DNA from: a virus | DNA length: 64,000 bases | Strand: one strand, 5' to 3' | IMG/VR virus record: IMGVR_UViG_3300023179_000037 | Coordinates: 47,976 to 111,975 of that record | Shown: positions 8,358 through 17,421 of the stretch, in pieces | How positions within the stretch are numbered: the first letter of the stretch is position 1 | How the letters are laid out: each line of letters starts with the position of its first letter | Program-made: the position numbers and the translations under genes | The notes under the pieces: model-generated | Database searches by the model: none | The model's input: only the letters and a program-made list of their open reading frames with translations | What the model was told of the DNA's origin: nothing

Positions 8358-10855
8358 AGATTCCTATAACTAATGAGGATCTAAGAACCTGGTTTAGACA
8401 AAAATGGGTTCGAATGGATACTAAAGGTAATATAAAGGGTGACTGCGCTAGAGAAGAAGGTGAAGGTAAACCAAAATGCTTGCCCTTGGCTAAAGCATCA
8501 TCAATGAGTAAAACTGATAGAGCAGCTGCAGTAAAAAGAAAAAGAAGAGAAGATCCTATAGCAGATAGATTCGGTAAAGGCGGTAAACCAATAAATGTTA
8601 GGACAGAGAAAATGGATTTAGAGGAAGAAAATAAACCAACGAAACCTGATCTATGGGCAAGAGCAAAGGCATTGGCAAAATCTAAATTCGATGTTTACCC
8701 TTCTGCTTATGCTAATGGTTGGGCGGCTAAATGGTATAAATCTAAAGGTGGGAGTTGGAAATCTGTCAGTGAGGGTATAGATGACGAAGGTGGAATGGCT
8801 AAAGGTGATTTGGAAACTATAGCATCTAAAGCTAAAGAATTGTCTAAAATGATGAAAAAAAATAAACAACTTGATGCTTGGGTACAATCTAAAATAACTA
8901 AAGCTGATGATTATATCGGTTCAGTGCATGATTTTTTAAAGAATGGAAAACAAGAAGTAGATGAACAAATGCAAAAGAAAACATTTTTTACACTTAGAGA
9001 ACAACTTGATTCTGTTTGTATAGATTGTGATGATTCTCTTTATGGATCGGTAGAAGAAGATTTTGAACCAACAGGTGAAGAACAATATGAGAATTGGGAT
9101 CTACAGGAATCTACATATTCGTACGATCCTTTCAAATCAATTACAAAATTTAATACAACGTCTAAAGGGCACACAGTTGTAGGTATAACCAAGGATGAGC
9201 AAGGACGAAAAGGTGCAAATATTTTAAAACATAAAAGTGGAGGATATTTTGCATCACCCGGATCATTAACTAGACCAGAGGGCGATATACATAAAACACC
9301 CGAAGAAGCTGCTAAAGCATTTCATACGAAGCGTAATGAAAAACTAGTTGAAGCTGAAACACCATTGTCCTATATGCTTAAAAATCCAGGCAAAAAAGTG
9401 CCCTTTCATTTAGATCCAAATAGACCATTTGACCCAGATATGCCTAAGAAAAATCCAGTGGCCAAAGCAGGCAAATATGGGCAAGGTTTCTCTACAGCAA
9501 AACACTTGGCTAAACAGGGCATGGCAAGTGTTAGTAAAAAGAAAATCAAAGAAACACATGATCAAGCATATCAATCATCTTATGGTGATAATAATGCTAT
9601 AGATATTTTACAAAACTGGAAAAATGAGGTTCCGGCGCAATATGCTGAGCATTTAATGAATACTTTTGGTGAACCCGATGATATAACTAGTGATCTGGTA
9701 ATATGGAAAAATACCGATGGATTTAAACGAATAGAAATTAAAGATGAATATGTAATGCATACTAGTCCAGAACCACATTATGATTATTGTTATTGTTTTA
9801 TTGATCTTAAAGTGCCTCATATGCTTGCTACATCATTAGCTGATTGTAGCGAAAGTATTTTAATAGATTTTTTAAAAAATGAGGTAGGTGCAAGATGTGC
9901 AAGCTTAGCGGCAAATGCTGTGACACTAAATTTTGTAATGGATGTAGTTGCCGGCAGAGCGAAACCAACTAAACAAGAATATGAATCTAGAATAATGAAA
10001 ATGCATGATGCATTTGATCAGGGAAAAACCTTTAAAATAGATTGGTGGCCAGACGAAAGTCATGATACTGATCCCAATAATCCTTACTACGCTGAGGATA
10101 CTGAGGGTGATTTGTATGAAGCAAAAAATCTTGCACAGCAAGCAGCAATTGCAATTGCTATGAAAAAAGCAGGTATACCCCCTAAGAATGTAGATGAAGC
10201 CAAATATCAAAAATTAACTCCTCGACAAAAATTTACTAATTCTTTAGCACGTGCAGGCTATGATGTAAATGCCAGTTCAAAACGAATACAAGACTTATTA
10301 GCTAAGCAAAAGAAAGAGCGTGAAGAAAGAGAAAAGCAAAGTGTGGCGGAAGGCGCTAAATGGCGTAAACACCCAGATGCATATGATGTAGATGATGAGG
10401 GTAATAAAACACCTCGTAATCCTAATAGTTCTAAGTTTGGTTACGATCCACTTCAACGCAGAGCAGATACAGCAAATGATGCTAAAACTTCCAAAGGTAA
10501 GGTATCAGCATTAAAAACCTCATTGAAAATGGCTAAAGGTCAGAAAGGTGTGGCGGAAGGCATTGAACTACAAGAAGCAGAAAAGAATGGTAGAACTGTT
10601 CAGCTAAATAAACCATTTAGAACATCTGATGGCAAAGGAAAATTTGCTGTTTATACAAAGAATGATAAAGGCAATGTGGTAAAGGTTAATTTTGGAGATA
10701 CTACAGGATTAACCATAAAGACTGGTAATCCAGAAAGACGTCGAAGTTTTAGAGCTAGACATAATTGTGATGATCCGGGGCCTCGTTATAAAGCGCGTTT
10801 CTGGGCATGCAAAAGTTGGTCCAAAGATACTGTTTCTGCAGGCTTAGGTACTTAA
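8354..10855 (+). CDS. Large multidomain head-associated protein (DUF5872-like and Cys-rich DUF6321-like modules)
   Basis: An 833-aa protein built from separate modules. The N-terminus has WFRQKWVRMDTKG and a C/K-rich loop. Residues about 97-135 (LWARAKALAKSKFDVYPSA, then NGWAAKWYKSKGG) match a small domain called DUF5872. The C-terminus (SFRARHNCDDPGP followed by KARFWACKSW) matches a cysteine module common in cyanophage virion proteins (DUF6321, from memory). Between them are charged linkers with repeated VAEG and sites such as LYE|A, LQE|S and LQE|A that fit gp21-type prohead protease specificity. It starts by ATGA overlap. A prohead-core or internal protein role is inferred from context. 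Confidence 0.55.
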   Translation: MKIPITNEDLRTWFRQKWVRMDTKGNIKGDCAREEGEGKPKCLPLAKASSMSKTDRAAAVKRKRREDPIADRFGKGGKPINVRTEKMDLEEENKPTKPDLWARAKALAKSKFDVYPSAYANGWAAKWYKSKGGSWKSVSEGIDDEGGMAKGDLETIASKAKELSKMMKKNKQLDAWVQSKITKADDYIGSVHDFLKNGKQEVDEQMQKKTFFTLREQLDSVCIDCDDSLYGSVEEDFEPTGEEQYENWDLQESTYSYDPFKSITKFNTTSKGHTVVGITKDEQGRKGANILKHKSGGYFASPGSLTRPEGDIHKTPEEAAKAFHTKRNEKLVEAETPLSYMLKNPGKKVPFHLDPNRPFDPDMPKKNPVAKAGKYGQGFSTAKHLAKQGMASVSKKKIKETHDQAYQSSYGDNNAIDILQNWKNEVPAQYAEHLMNTFGEPDDITSDLVIWKNTDGFKRIEIKDEYVMHTSPEPHYDYCYCFIDLKVPHMLATSLADCSESILIDFLKNEVGARCASLAANAVTLNFVMDVVAGRAKPTKQEYESRIMKMHDAFDQGKTFKIDWWPDESHDTDPNNPYYAEDTEGDLYEAKNLAQQAAIAIAMKKAGIPPKNVDEAKYQKLTPRQKFTNSLARAGYDVNASSKRIQDLLAKQKKEREEREKQSVAEGAKWRKHPDAYDVDDEGNKTPRNPNSSKFGYDPLQRRADTANDAKTSKGKVSALKTSLKMAKGQKGVAEGIELQEAEKNGRTVQLNKPFRTSDGKGKFAVYTKNDKGNVVKVNFGDTTGLTIKTGNPERRRSFRARHNCDDPGPRYKARFWACKSWSKDTVSAGLGT

Positions 10856-10858
10856 TCA

Positions 10859-10866
10859 AATAAATA
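10859..10866 (+). promoter_or_regulatory. Candidate T4-type late promoter (AATAAATA)
   Basis: AATAAATA lies 30 bases before the ATG at 10897 in a short AT-rich gap. It differs from TATAAATA at one base and sits at the same distance as the element before 5735. An AAAGGA ribosome binding site follows at about 10885. Confidence 0.5.
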
Positions 10867-10896
10867 TAATAATAAGAATTAATAAAAGGAACTACA

Positions 10897-12198
10897 ATGA
10901 TTAGAATCACTAATAATCTTTTTGAGGCGATTCAAAAAGTTACGCAAGGCAATAATAATCCTTCAAAACTAAATGAAGAGCATCTGGATGTTTCTGACGA
11001 TGTCATTTCTAAAATGGTAGATGAACTATCGGATGACGAATTTGTTGAAGCTTTGGAAGAAGCCAGTTATTCAGCTAAAGCTGCTCGTGCTGGTAAAGAC
11101 ATTGGTAAGCCGGGCAAAATGTTTGCGAAGATTGCTGCTTCTGCTGCCAAGCGTTATGGTTCGGAAGAGCGAGGCAAGAAAGTTGCTGGTGCTGTTCTAG
11201 CTAAACTTCGCAAAATGGAAGAAGCTGAAGAGTTGGATGAATTAGATAAATCTACTTTAGGTTCTTATGTTAAAAAAGCTGCCAGGGATGTGCAACAAAA
11301 TACTTATAGATCGGGATTATCTGCTGCTAGAGGTGTTACTAATGAACCAAGTATTAGTAAGACTCAAAAAAGACAAACGGGTATTGCTAAAGCAGTGAAT
11401 AGACTTACTAGTGAAGATATTGAGCAGACCAATGAAGCACAGACCAGTGCTGCAGCCAGATATGCTAAAGCTAAAATGAGTTCGCAAGCTAAAACAACTA
11501 TGAAGCATGTTGCTAATCCTACTGCTGGAGAAATGCAAGCTGCAAAGGATATCAAACCTGGTATTGCTGGGTATCGTGACCGTGCAGCAATGCTTAAGTC
11601 TGCAGAAAAAGACGGGCGCCTAAAAGAAGGTATGGATTCAGTAGGCAAAGAGGATTCGGATATCAACAATGACGGTAAGACAGATAAGTCAGATTCTTAT
11701 TTACTCAATCGCCGTAAAGCAATTAAGACTGCAATGAAGGAACAAATAGAAGTAAAGTATTATGTTGAAGAAACGGCAACTGTTGAAGTTCCCGCAGATC
11801 CAACTTATGCTGATTATCTTGATGCAGTACAAACTATTGTAGGTTCAGATGATCATGAATTACAACAAGATATAATAGCTATTGCTGAAGAAGCATTTGA
11901 CAAACAAGAGTTTAATATTATTCTTGAAGCGGCAATCACAAAACAGCAAAAGAAAGATTTAAAACAAAAAATGAATTATTATTTTGGTGATTTTAAACCA
12001 ACAATGAAACCAGAAACTATTAAAAGAACTGTTGGCGCCAGACATGACATTGAAACAAAAGGCGGAGTAACAAAAGCAACTGCTAGGCTCGCTCATACCA
12101 CCGGAGAAAGTCCAGAAGAAGCAAAAGCAAGAAGAGCTGTCGATAAAAGAGAAAAGCAACTTGCAAAGATGGCTAAAGTTCTAAAATCAAGAAAATAG
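10897..12198 (+). CDS. Putative prohead core/internal head protein
   Basis: A 433-aa Ala/Lys/Glu-rich helical protein. It begins MIRITNNLFEA, with LFE|A at residues 8-11, so a gp21-type cut would fall after E10 as in T4 internal proteins; further LEE|A, LKE|G and ILE|A sites are spread along it. The segment YSAKAARAGKDIGKPGKMFA followed by a basic helix is a module seen in T4-like cyanophage proteins. DSDINNDGKTDKSD resembles a Ca-binding dockerin/EF-hand loop. No enzyme motif is seen. It has its own late-promoter-like element and a good AAAGGA site. Confidence 0.55.
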   Translation: MIRITNNLFEAIQKVTQGNNNPSKLNEEHLDVSDDVISKMVDELSDDEFVEALEEASYSAKAARAGKDIGKPGKMFAKIAASAAKRYGSEERGKKVAGAVLAKLRKMEEAEELDELDKSTLGSYVKKAARDVQQNTYRSGLSAARGVTNEPSISKTQKRQTGIAKAVNRLTSEDIEQTNEAQTSAAARYAKAKMSSQAKTTMKHVANPTAGEMQAAKDIKPGIAGYRDRAAMLKSAEKDGRLKEGMDSVGKEDSDINNDGKTDKSDSYLLNRRKAIKTAMKEQIEVKYYVEETATVEVPADPTYADYLDAVQTIVGSDDHELQQDIIAIAEEAFDKQEFNIILEAAITKQQKKDLKQKMNYYFGDFKPTMKPETIKRTVGARHDIETKGGVTKATARLAHTTGESPEEAKARRAVDKREKQLAKMAKVLKSRK

Positions 12199-12219
12199 CC
12201 AATACAAAAGGGGAAAAAA

Positions 12220-12753
12220 ATGTCTCAATGGGGAAAATTAGATAGAATAAACCTATCTGGTGTAACAGCAATAGCAAATTTAAACAGTACAACTGTAACA
12301 ACTACTACTAGTTCTTTTGTAACTGCCAATGTTAAAGTCGGTGATGCATTAGTTATTGAGAACGTGGCTTATAGAGTAAATCAAATTAATAATGCAAATA
12401 CAATTGTTTTAGATGTAGCGTATACGAGTGCTAATTCTGCTATCTTAACTTTAGGAGTACAACAGTCACCAAAAGAATTAACCACATATGGTTGGGGTAA
12501 TGCTGCGATTGGTTTGTGGAATTCTAAACGTAACGTGTACGGCGTAGATAGTGTTGAAGTTGGTGTTAATGCAAATAAGGCAAATGGTATTAGTCACACC
12601 GGTTGGGTAAGATATGAACGATATACTTCATCTAACGGTAGTACTAGAAATAAATCAGAAGTATTAGTGGCAATGTCTAAGAATTTTAATAGAAATAATG
12701 CCGGTACACTACAAACTGATGCAAACGACGATACGATAATCAAAGACGCATAA
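12220..12753 (+). CDS. Virion structural protein
   Basis: A 177-aa, mostly beta protein (MSQWGKLDRINLSG at the start, RNKSEVLVAMSKN near the end, acidic DANDDTIIKDA tail). The final part resembles a small structural protein conserved next to fibre genes in T4-like cyanophages. A strong AAAGGGGAAA ribosome binding site precedes the ATG, fitting high late expression. No catalytic features are visible. Position in the virion is unknown. Confidence 0.55.
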   Translation: MSQWGKLDRINLSGVTAIANLNSTTVTTTTSSFVTANVKVGDALVIENVAYRVNQINNANTIVLDVAYTSANSAILTLGVQQSPKELTTYGWGNAAIGLWNSKRNVYGVDSVEVGVNANKANGISHTGWVRYERYTSSNGSTRNKSEVLVAMSKNFNRNNAGTLQTDANDDTIIKDA

Positions 12754-12761
12754 GTTTTTAA

Positions 12762-15700
12762 ATGGCTGATCTTAAAGTCTCTGAACTAGAATCAGCTAAT
12801 GTAGTACAGAGAGGTGATTTACTTTATATTGTTCAGGATGGAACCAGTAAAAATGTAAATGCTGGTATTCTATTTGCATCCTTATCTGATCCTAGATTAG
12901 CTGGTAATGTACAACTAGGTGGAAACGTACAAGTACTTTCCACTTCTGGTGTAATTAGTTTAACTGTTCCCAGAACAGAATTAATTGGTGGTAATGTTGC
13001 TAATACCACCGCTATTACTGATGGTACAGCATTACCGGCAACAATCTTTATGTATACTCCCAATGTGTCTGGTACAGGATTGGGATTTACATTCACTGAA
13101 GGCGTAAGTTTTACTAAGAATATAGTTGTTAGTTACGCTAACAATAAAATAAAGTTAAACGGTTACTTCCCAAATGAATGGGCAGGATCGGGTGTAAATA
13201 AACCATTCCCAAGCGGATTGACCTTTGTTAAAGGCGCAAATTATGTCTTTAATGTTAGTGATCCTACCAATATTGGAAATACTTTATCGTTTTCCACATC
13301 CATAGATGGTACCAATACTCTAGGTACTGAATACACTGCCAACGTTGTTAGAAACGGAACTGCAGGTTCTGCTGGTGCTAATATAACATTTATTCCTGCT
13401 AATGTAAGAATAGATGATGGTGGCCTAAAATATATTGATATCGCAAAAGGAACAGATGGCCAATTAAAGATTATTACTTTAACTAGCACCAGTGGAGGTA
13501 GCTATAGTTTAAGTAGTAATATTTTAAATAATCTTAATATAAAATTTACTAAATCTGGCGAAACAGCTTTCTTAATGTATTCAGGCAATGCTTGGATATT
13601 AGTTGGAGCAACGCCTGGATTTCAAACCACATTCTCTGGTACTTCCGATGATGTGCCTGAGGGATCGAAATTATATTTTACTAATGCGAGAGCAAGAGCA
13701 GCAATTTCTGCATTTGATAATAGTATTATATACGATTCTGTTTCTGGTACTATAAAAGCAAATGCTGCGTTCTTAGGCAACATTAGTATTTCTTCTATAG
13801 CAACTACAGATGAAATTCCCGAAGGACCAATTGCTTTAGCAAATTTAAATTATGGTAGATCATATTTTACAAATGCTAGAGCTATTGCTGCAGTTACAGA
13901 CGTTATACGATCTCAAACTGCTAATCTTAATGCTGTAGCAAATATAACCTTTGCCAATGTAGCCAATGTTATTTACGTTACTTGTACTGGTAATGATGCT
14001 AATGATGGAAGGTCTATACAAAAACCTTTGGCTAATATTCATACCGCATTAGCTAGATCAAAGGCATGGGATACTATTAAAGTAAGTAGTGGGCAATATG
14101 TGTTGTATAATCAACCTGTTACTATTCCCACAAGAGTTTCTTTAGTTGGTGATAGTTTAAGAACTACTTCAGTATATCCATATCAAGCTAATGTTGATAT
14201 GTTTTATGTTAATAATGGATGTTATGTAACCGGATTCACATTTAGAAATCATGTTTCACCTGCTGCAGTATTTTCATACAATCCTAATGGATCTGCTGGA
14301 TTTATTGTAACTAGTCCATATATTCAAAATTGTTCATCAATTACAACTACTGGTTGTGGTATGAGAGTTAATGGAAATTATGTTTCCGGTTTACGATCCA
14401 TGGTAGTAGATTCCTATACCCAAACCAATGAGGGTGGTATTGGAATTCATATGTTAAATAGAGGATATACGCAACTGGTATCTGTTTTTACTATTTGCTG
14501 TAATATTGCTATTTTATGTGAAAATGGCGGATTTTGTTCTATTACCAATTCCAATTCATCCTTTGGTACTTATGGTTTGGTAGCTAGGGGAGTAAGTTTT
14601 CCTTTGTACTTTGGAACATTATTGTATCAAGATGGCAATAATTTGACTCTGGGTAATTTAAATCAAAAACCAAATTATGGAGATGCAGTTTTAATTGCTG
14701 ATTTTGATCAAAGTAAGTGCTCAAGAGATACGGGATTGATAGTAGATGCATTATTATTTGATTTAGCATACAACGGTAATACTGAAGCTACTTTTGCTGG
14801 GTTGCAGTATTTTGCTCAGTCAAGTTCTGCAATACCTGGGCAAGCCACTGAAACAATCAATGCCTTAAATTATGCGAAAAGATTGGCAACCAATGTTATT
14901 CTTAATATTGCAGTAACTCCTACATATCAATTAGCAAATTCGCAAGTTATTGTTGCGGGCCCAGTGGGGGGCCAAGATGGTGTTTATAAAATAAATAATG
15001 AATTTTATCTAATTACTGATATCATTCAAAATGGGACGGTTGGAGTAACTGATAGAATAATTCCAAATAAGTATCCTGCTAATAGTGCTCCAAATATTAA
15101 TCTATCAGCTAATATTCTTTATGCAAATAAAAATTTTATTCAGTCAGAAGTAGTAGCTTATGTTGCTAATGTATATCCCGCTTTCTCTTTTAATACAGCT
15201 AAATGTTTTAGAGATGTTGGCTATATTATAGATAGTATTGTATTTGATTTAAGACACGATGGAAATAAACAAGCCATTACATCCGGGGTATACTATTATA
15301 ACTTTAATGCGAATGTTTCACAAATTAATAATCAAGTAGTGCAAACGAGATACGCATACAATTATATTGGTAGTTTAGTAACAAATTTAATACAAAATAA
15401 ATCTGTAGCCAACTACAATGAGGCAAAGTGCAGGCGTGATACCGGATTGATAGTTGATTCATTGGTTATTGATTTGGCATATCAAAGTAATACTCAAGCA
15501 GTATTTGCCGGTTTACAATATTGGGCCCAAAGTTCTTCTGCTATTCCAGGTCAAGCTACAGAAACAATAGCAGCAATTGGATATGCCAAAAATTTAGCTA
15601 CTAATGTTTTAGCTAATGTAACTATTACTAATCTTAGACAAACCAATGTAGCTCAAGTTAGGGGATTGGGTGGTACAGCTATTGAAAAAGCGAATGTAGC

Positions 15701-17066
15701 AACGAATTTTGATCTAGTTGCCAATATTATTGGTGGTGGAACAGTAGGTGTAACTGATAGAATTATATCTAATAGATATCCAAAAACAGCAAATGCAACC
15801 ATTAATAATGCAGCTAATTTATTGTATTTAAATAATACTTTTATATCATCAGAAGTAGTAGCTTTTGTAAATCAAACTTATCCTTCTTTTACGTACAATG
15901 CTAATACTTGTGCAAGAGATGTTGGTTTTATTGTAGATAGTATTGTATTTGATTTAAGACATGGTGGAAATAGACAATCCATTATGTCTGGTGTCTATTA
16001 TTATAACTTTAGCGCTAGTAATACTCAAATAAATGATCAAATTGTTCAAACAGGTGAAGCTTATAGATTTATTGGATCCATAATTGATGAAATAGTAACT
16101 GCAAATACGATTACAAGAACATTTCAAACTGCAGTAACTCAAAACACTACAGCAGCACCTGCGGCAACAACTTCACAATCTGCATATGTGGCAACTGATA
16201 TTGATTTGATTGCGAATATAATAACAAATGGTCCAAATGTCGCTCCCCCGAGACGTCCAATCACTTACAAAGAAAATATAAACATAAATGATAATAGAGC
16301 TGCTTTATTAATAGATGCAAATAGACAATTTATTATAGAAGAAACTATAGGTTACGTTAATTCTGCATTTTTTAGTCCTCCTTATCAAGATGCAGTGAAA
16401 CAAAATACGAATTCCGCCCCAGCTTCAACTACAGCAATTGCCAATGTAATATTGAATAATATAAATCTTATTACTAATATCATTTCAAATGGGCCAAGTG
16501 TAGCACCTGAAAAAAAACCAATAAGTTTAACGGCAAATACGGAACCGAATGTTATAAATGCAGCAAAAATACTTTATAACAATAGAGACTTTATCAAGGC
16601 AGAAGTTTTAGAGTACACCAATCAAAATTGGGCAAATCTTGGAAATAATAATTATGTATTCTATACTGTAAATGCATCAACTCCACTATTAAGTAATGTA
16701 GTTCATGGAAATACATCTGTTATTTCTTTACTTGAAACAATAAATGATACCTTTAGAATTGGAACTCGATTATCCTTTCATCAGCCAAGTTACATTTCCG
16801 GCTCAGGGCATACGTTTGAATACGTGGGTGCAGGTGATTCTTTATCTAATTCTTTACCATTTTTGGGGGGCGTACCTATTCAAGAAAATGAAGTAATCTC
16901 AGAAAGGGGCGGCTCAGTTTATTATACTAGTACAGATCATAAAGGGGATTTTAGAATCGGAGATAATCTATTGATTAACAGAACAGATGGTACTATTTCG
17001 GGAAGAACTTTTGTTAAAGCTTTGTTTGCAACTATGACCCCATATATATTAGCATTAGAAGGGTAA
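12762..17066 (+). CDS. Large tail fibre/baseplate protein with beta-helix and duplicated Cys-RD-G repeats
   Basis: A 1434-aa protein. The N-terminus (VSELESANVVQRGDLLYIVQ) matches that of the 38466 protein, suggesting a shared virion-docking domain. EGSKLYFTNARA-type repeats follow, then a pectin-lyase-like beta-helix (IYVTCTGNDANDGRS, about 406-420, onward). From about residue 650 there are four C-x-RD-x-G-x-I-x-D motifs in the order A-B-A-B: CSRDTG, CFRDVG, CRRDTG, CARDVG. The A copies share AGLQY and SSSAIPGQATETI; the B copies share FDLRH and GVYYYNF. This indicates an internal duplication of about 700 bases. Such repeats are known from cyanophage structural proteins. A receptor-binding or tail role is likely. 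Confidence 0.7.
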   Translation: MADLKVSELESANVVQRGDLLYIVQDGTSKNVNAGILFASLSDPRLAGNVQLGGNVQVLSTSGVISLTVPRTELIGGNVANTTAITDGTALPATIFMYTPNVSGTGLGFTFTEGVSFTKNIVVSYANNKIKLNGYFPNEWAGSGVNKPFPSGLTFVKGANYVFNVSDPTNIGNTLSFSTSIDGTNTLGTEYTANVVRNGTAGSAGANITFIPANVRIDDGGLKYIDIAKGTDGQLKIITLTSTSGGSYSLSSNILNNLNIKFTKSGETAFLMYSGNAWILVGATPGFQTTFSGTSDDVPEGSKLYFTNARARAAISAFDNSIIYDSVSGTIKANAAFLGNISISSIATTDEIPEGPIALANLNYGRSYFTNARAIAAVTDVIRSQTANLNAVANITFANVANVIYVTCTGNDANDGRSIQKPLANIHTALARSKAWDTIKVSSGQYVLYNQPVTIPTRVSLVGDSLRTTSVYPYQANVDMFYVNNGCYVTGFTFRNHVSPAAVFSYNPNGSAGFIVTSPYIQNCSSITTTGCGMRVNGNYVSGLRSMVVDSYTQTNEGGIGIHMLNRGYTQLVSVFTICCNIAILCENGGFCSITNSNSSFGTYGLVARGVSFPLYFGTLLYQDGNNLTLGNLNQKPNYGDAVLIADFDQSKCSRDTGLIVDALLFDLAYNGNTEATFAGLQYFAQSSSAIPGQATETINALNYAKRLATNVILNIAVTPTYQLANSQVIVAGPVGGQDGVYKINNEFYLITDIIQNGTVGVTDRIIPNKYPANSAPNINLSANILYANKNFIQSEVVAYVANVYPAFSFNTAKCFRDVGYIIDSIVFDLRHDGNKQAITSGVYYYNFNANVSQINNQVVQTRYAYNYIGSLVTNLIQNKSVANYNEAKCRRDTGLIVDSLVIDLAYQSNTQAVFAGLQYWAQSSSAIPGQATETIAAIGYAKNLATNVLANVTITNLRQTNVAQVRGLGGTAIEKANVATNFDLVANIIGGGTVGVTDRIISNRYPKTANATINNAANLLYLNNTFISSEVVAFVNQTYPSFTYNANTCARDVGFIVDSIVFDLRHGGNRQSIMSGVYYYNFSASNTQINDQIVQTGEAYRFIGSIIDEIVTANTITRTFQTAVTQNTTAAPAATTSQSAYVATDIDLIANIITNGPNVAPPRRPITYKENININDNRAALLIDANRQFIIEETIGYVNSAFFSPPYQDAVKQNTNSAPASTTAIANVILNNINLITNIISNGPSVAPEKKPISLTANTEPNVINAAKILYNNRDFIKAEVLEYTNQNWANLGNNNYVFYTVNASTPLLSNVVHGNTSVISLLETINDTFRIGTRLSFHQPSYISGSGHTFEYVGAGDSLSNSLPFLGGVPIQENEVISERGGSVYYTSTDHKGDFRIGDNLLINRTDGTISGRTFVKALFATMTPYILALEG

Positions 17067-17067
17067 A

Positions 17068-17421
17068 ATGGCAACAGCACTTAATATATTCAGAACAATA
17101 ACATCAAATATATTTACTTCGGGAAATGTAATCTATACTGCTCCTTCCAACAGAACAACTATTATTTTAACATGCTTAATTTCTAATTTGTCTCAAAATA
17201 CAGCTAATGTAAGTTTATATCACAGGGCTAATTCTGCGGTTGGGTTTTCAAATACTTTAATTGTTGATAAGTTTGATATTCCAACAAAAGATGCCGCCAC
17301 ACTTGTTGGTGGAGGTGTTGGCAAACTAGTTCTTGAAACTGGTCAAAGTTTATATGCAAAATCAGGATCTGATAATACTTTACAGATAGTATTGAGCGTT
17401 TTAGAAACAGCAAATGACTAA
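17068..17421 (+). CDS. Small virion-associated beta protein
   Basis: A 117-aa protein (MATALNIFRTITSNIFTSGN at the start) predicted to be mostly beta. It sits between two giant fibre genes, starting one base after the upstream stop codon and overlapping the downstream gene by 8 bases. The motif GQSLYAKSGSDNTLQIVLSV near the end resembles small beta-sandwich proteins found beside fibres in T4-like phages. Function is unknown; a fibre-joint or decoration role is a guess from position. Confidence 0.55.
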   Translation: MATALNIFRTITSNIFTSGNVIYTAPSNRTTIILTCLISNLSQNTANVSLYHRANSAVGFSNTLIVDKFDIPTKDAATLVGGGVGKLVLETGQSLYAKSGSDNTLQIVLSVLETAND

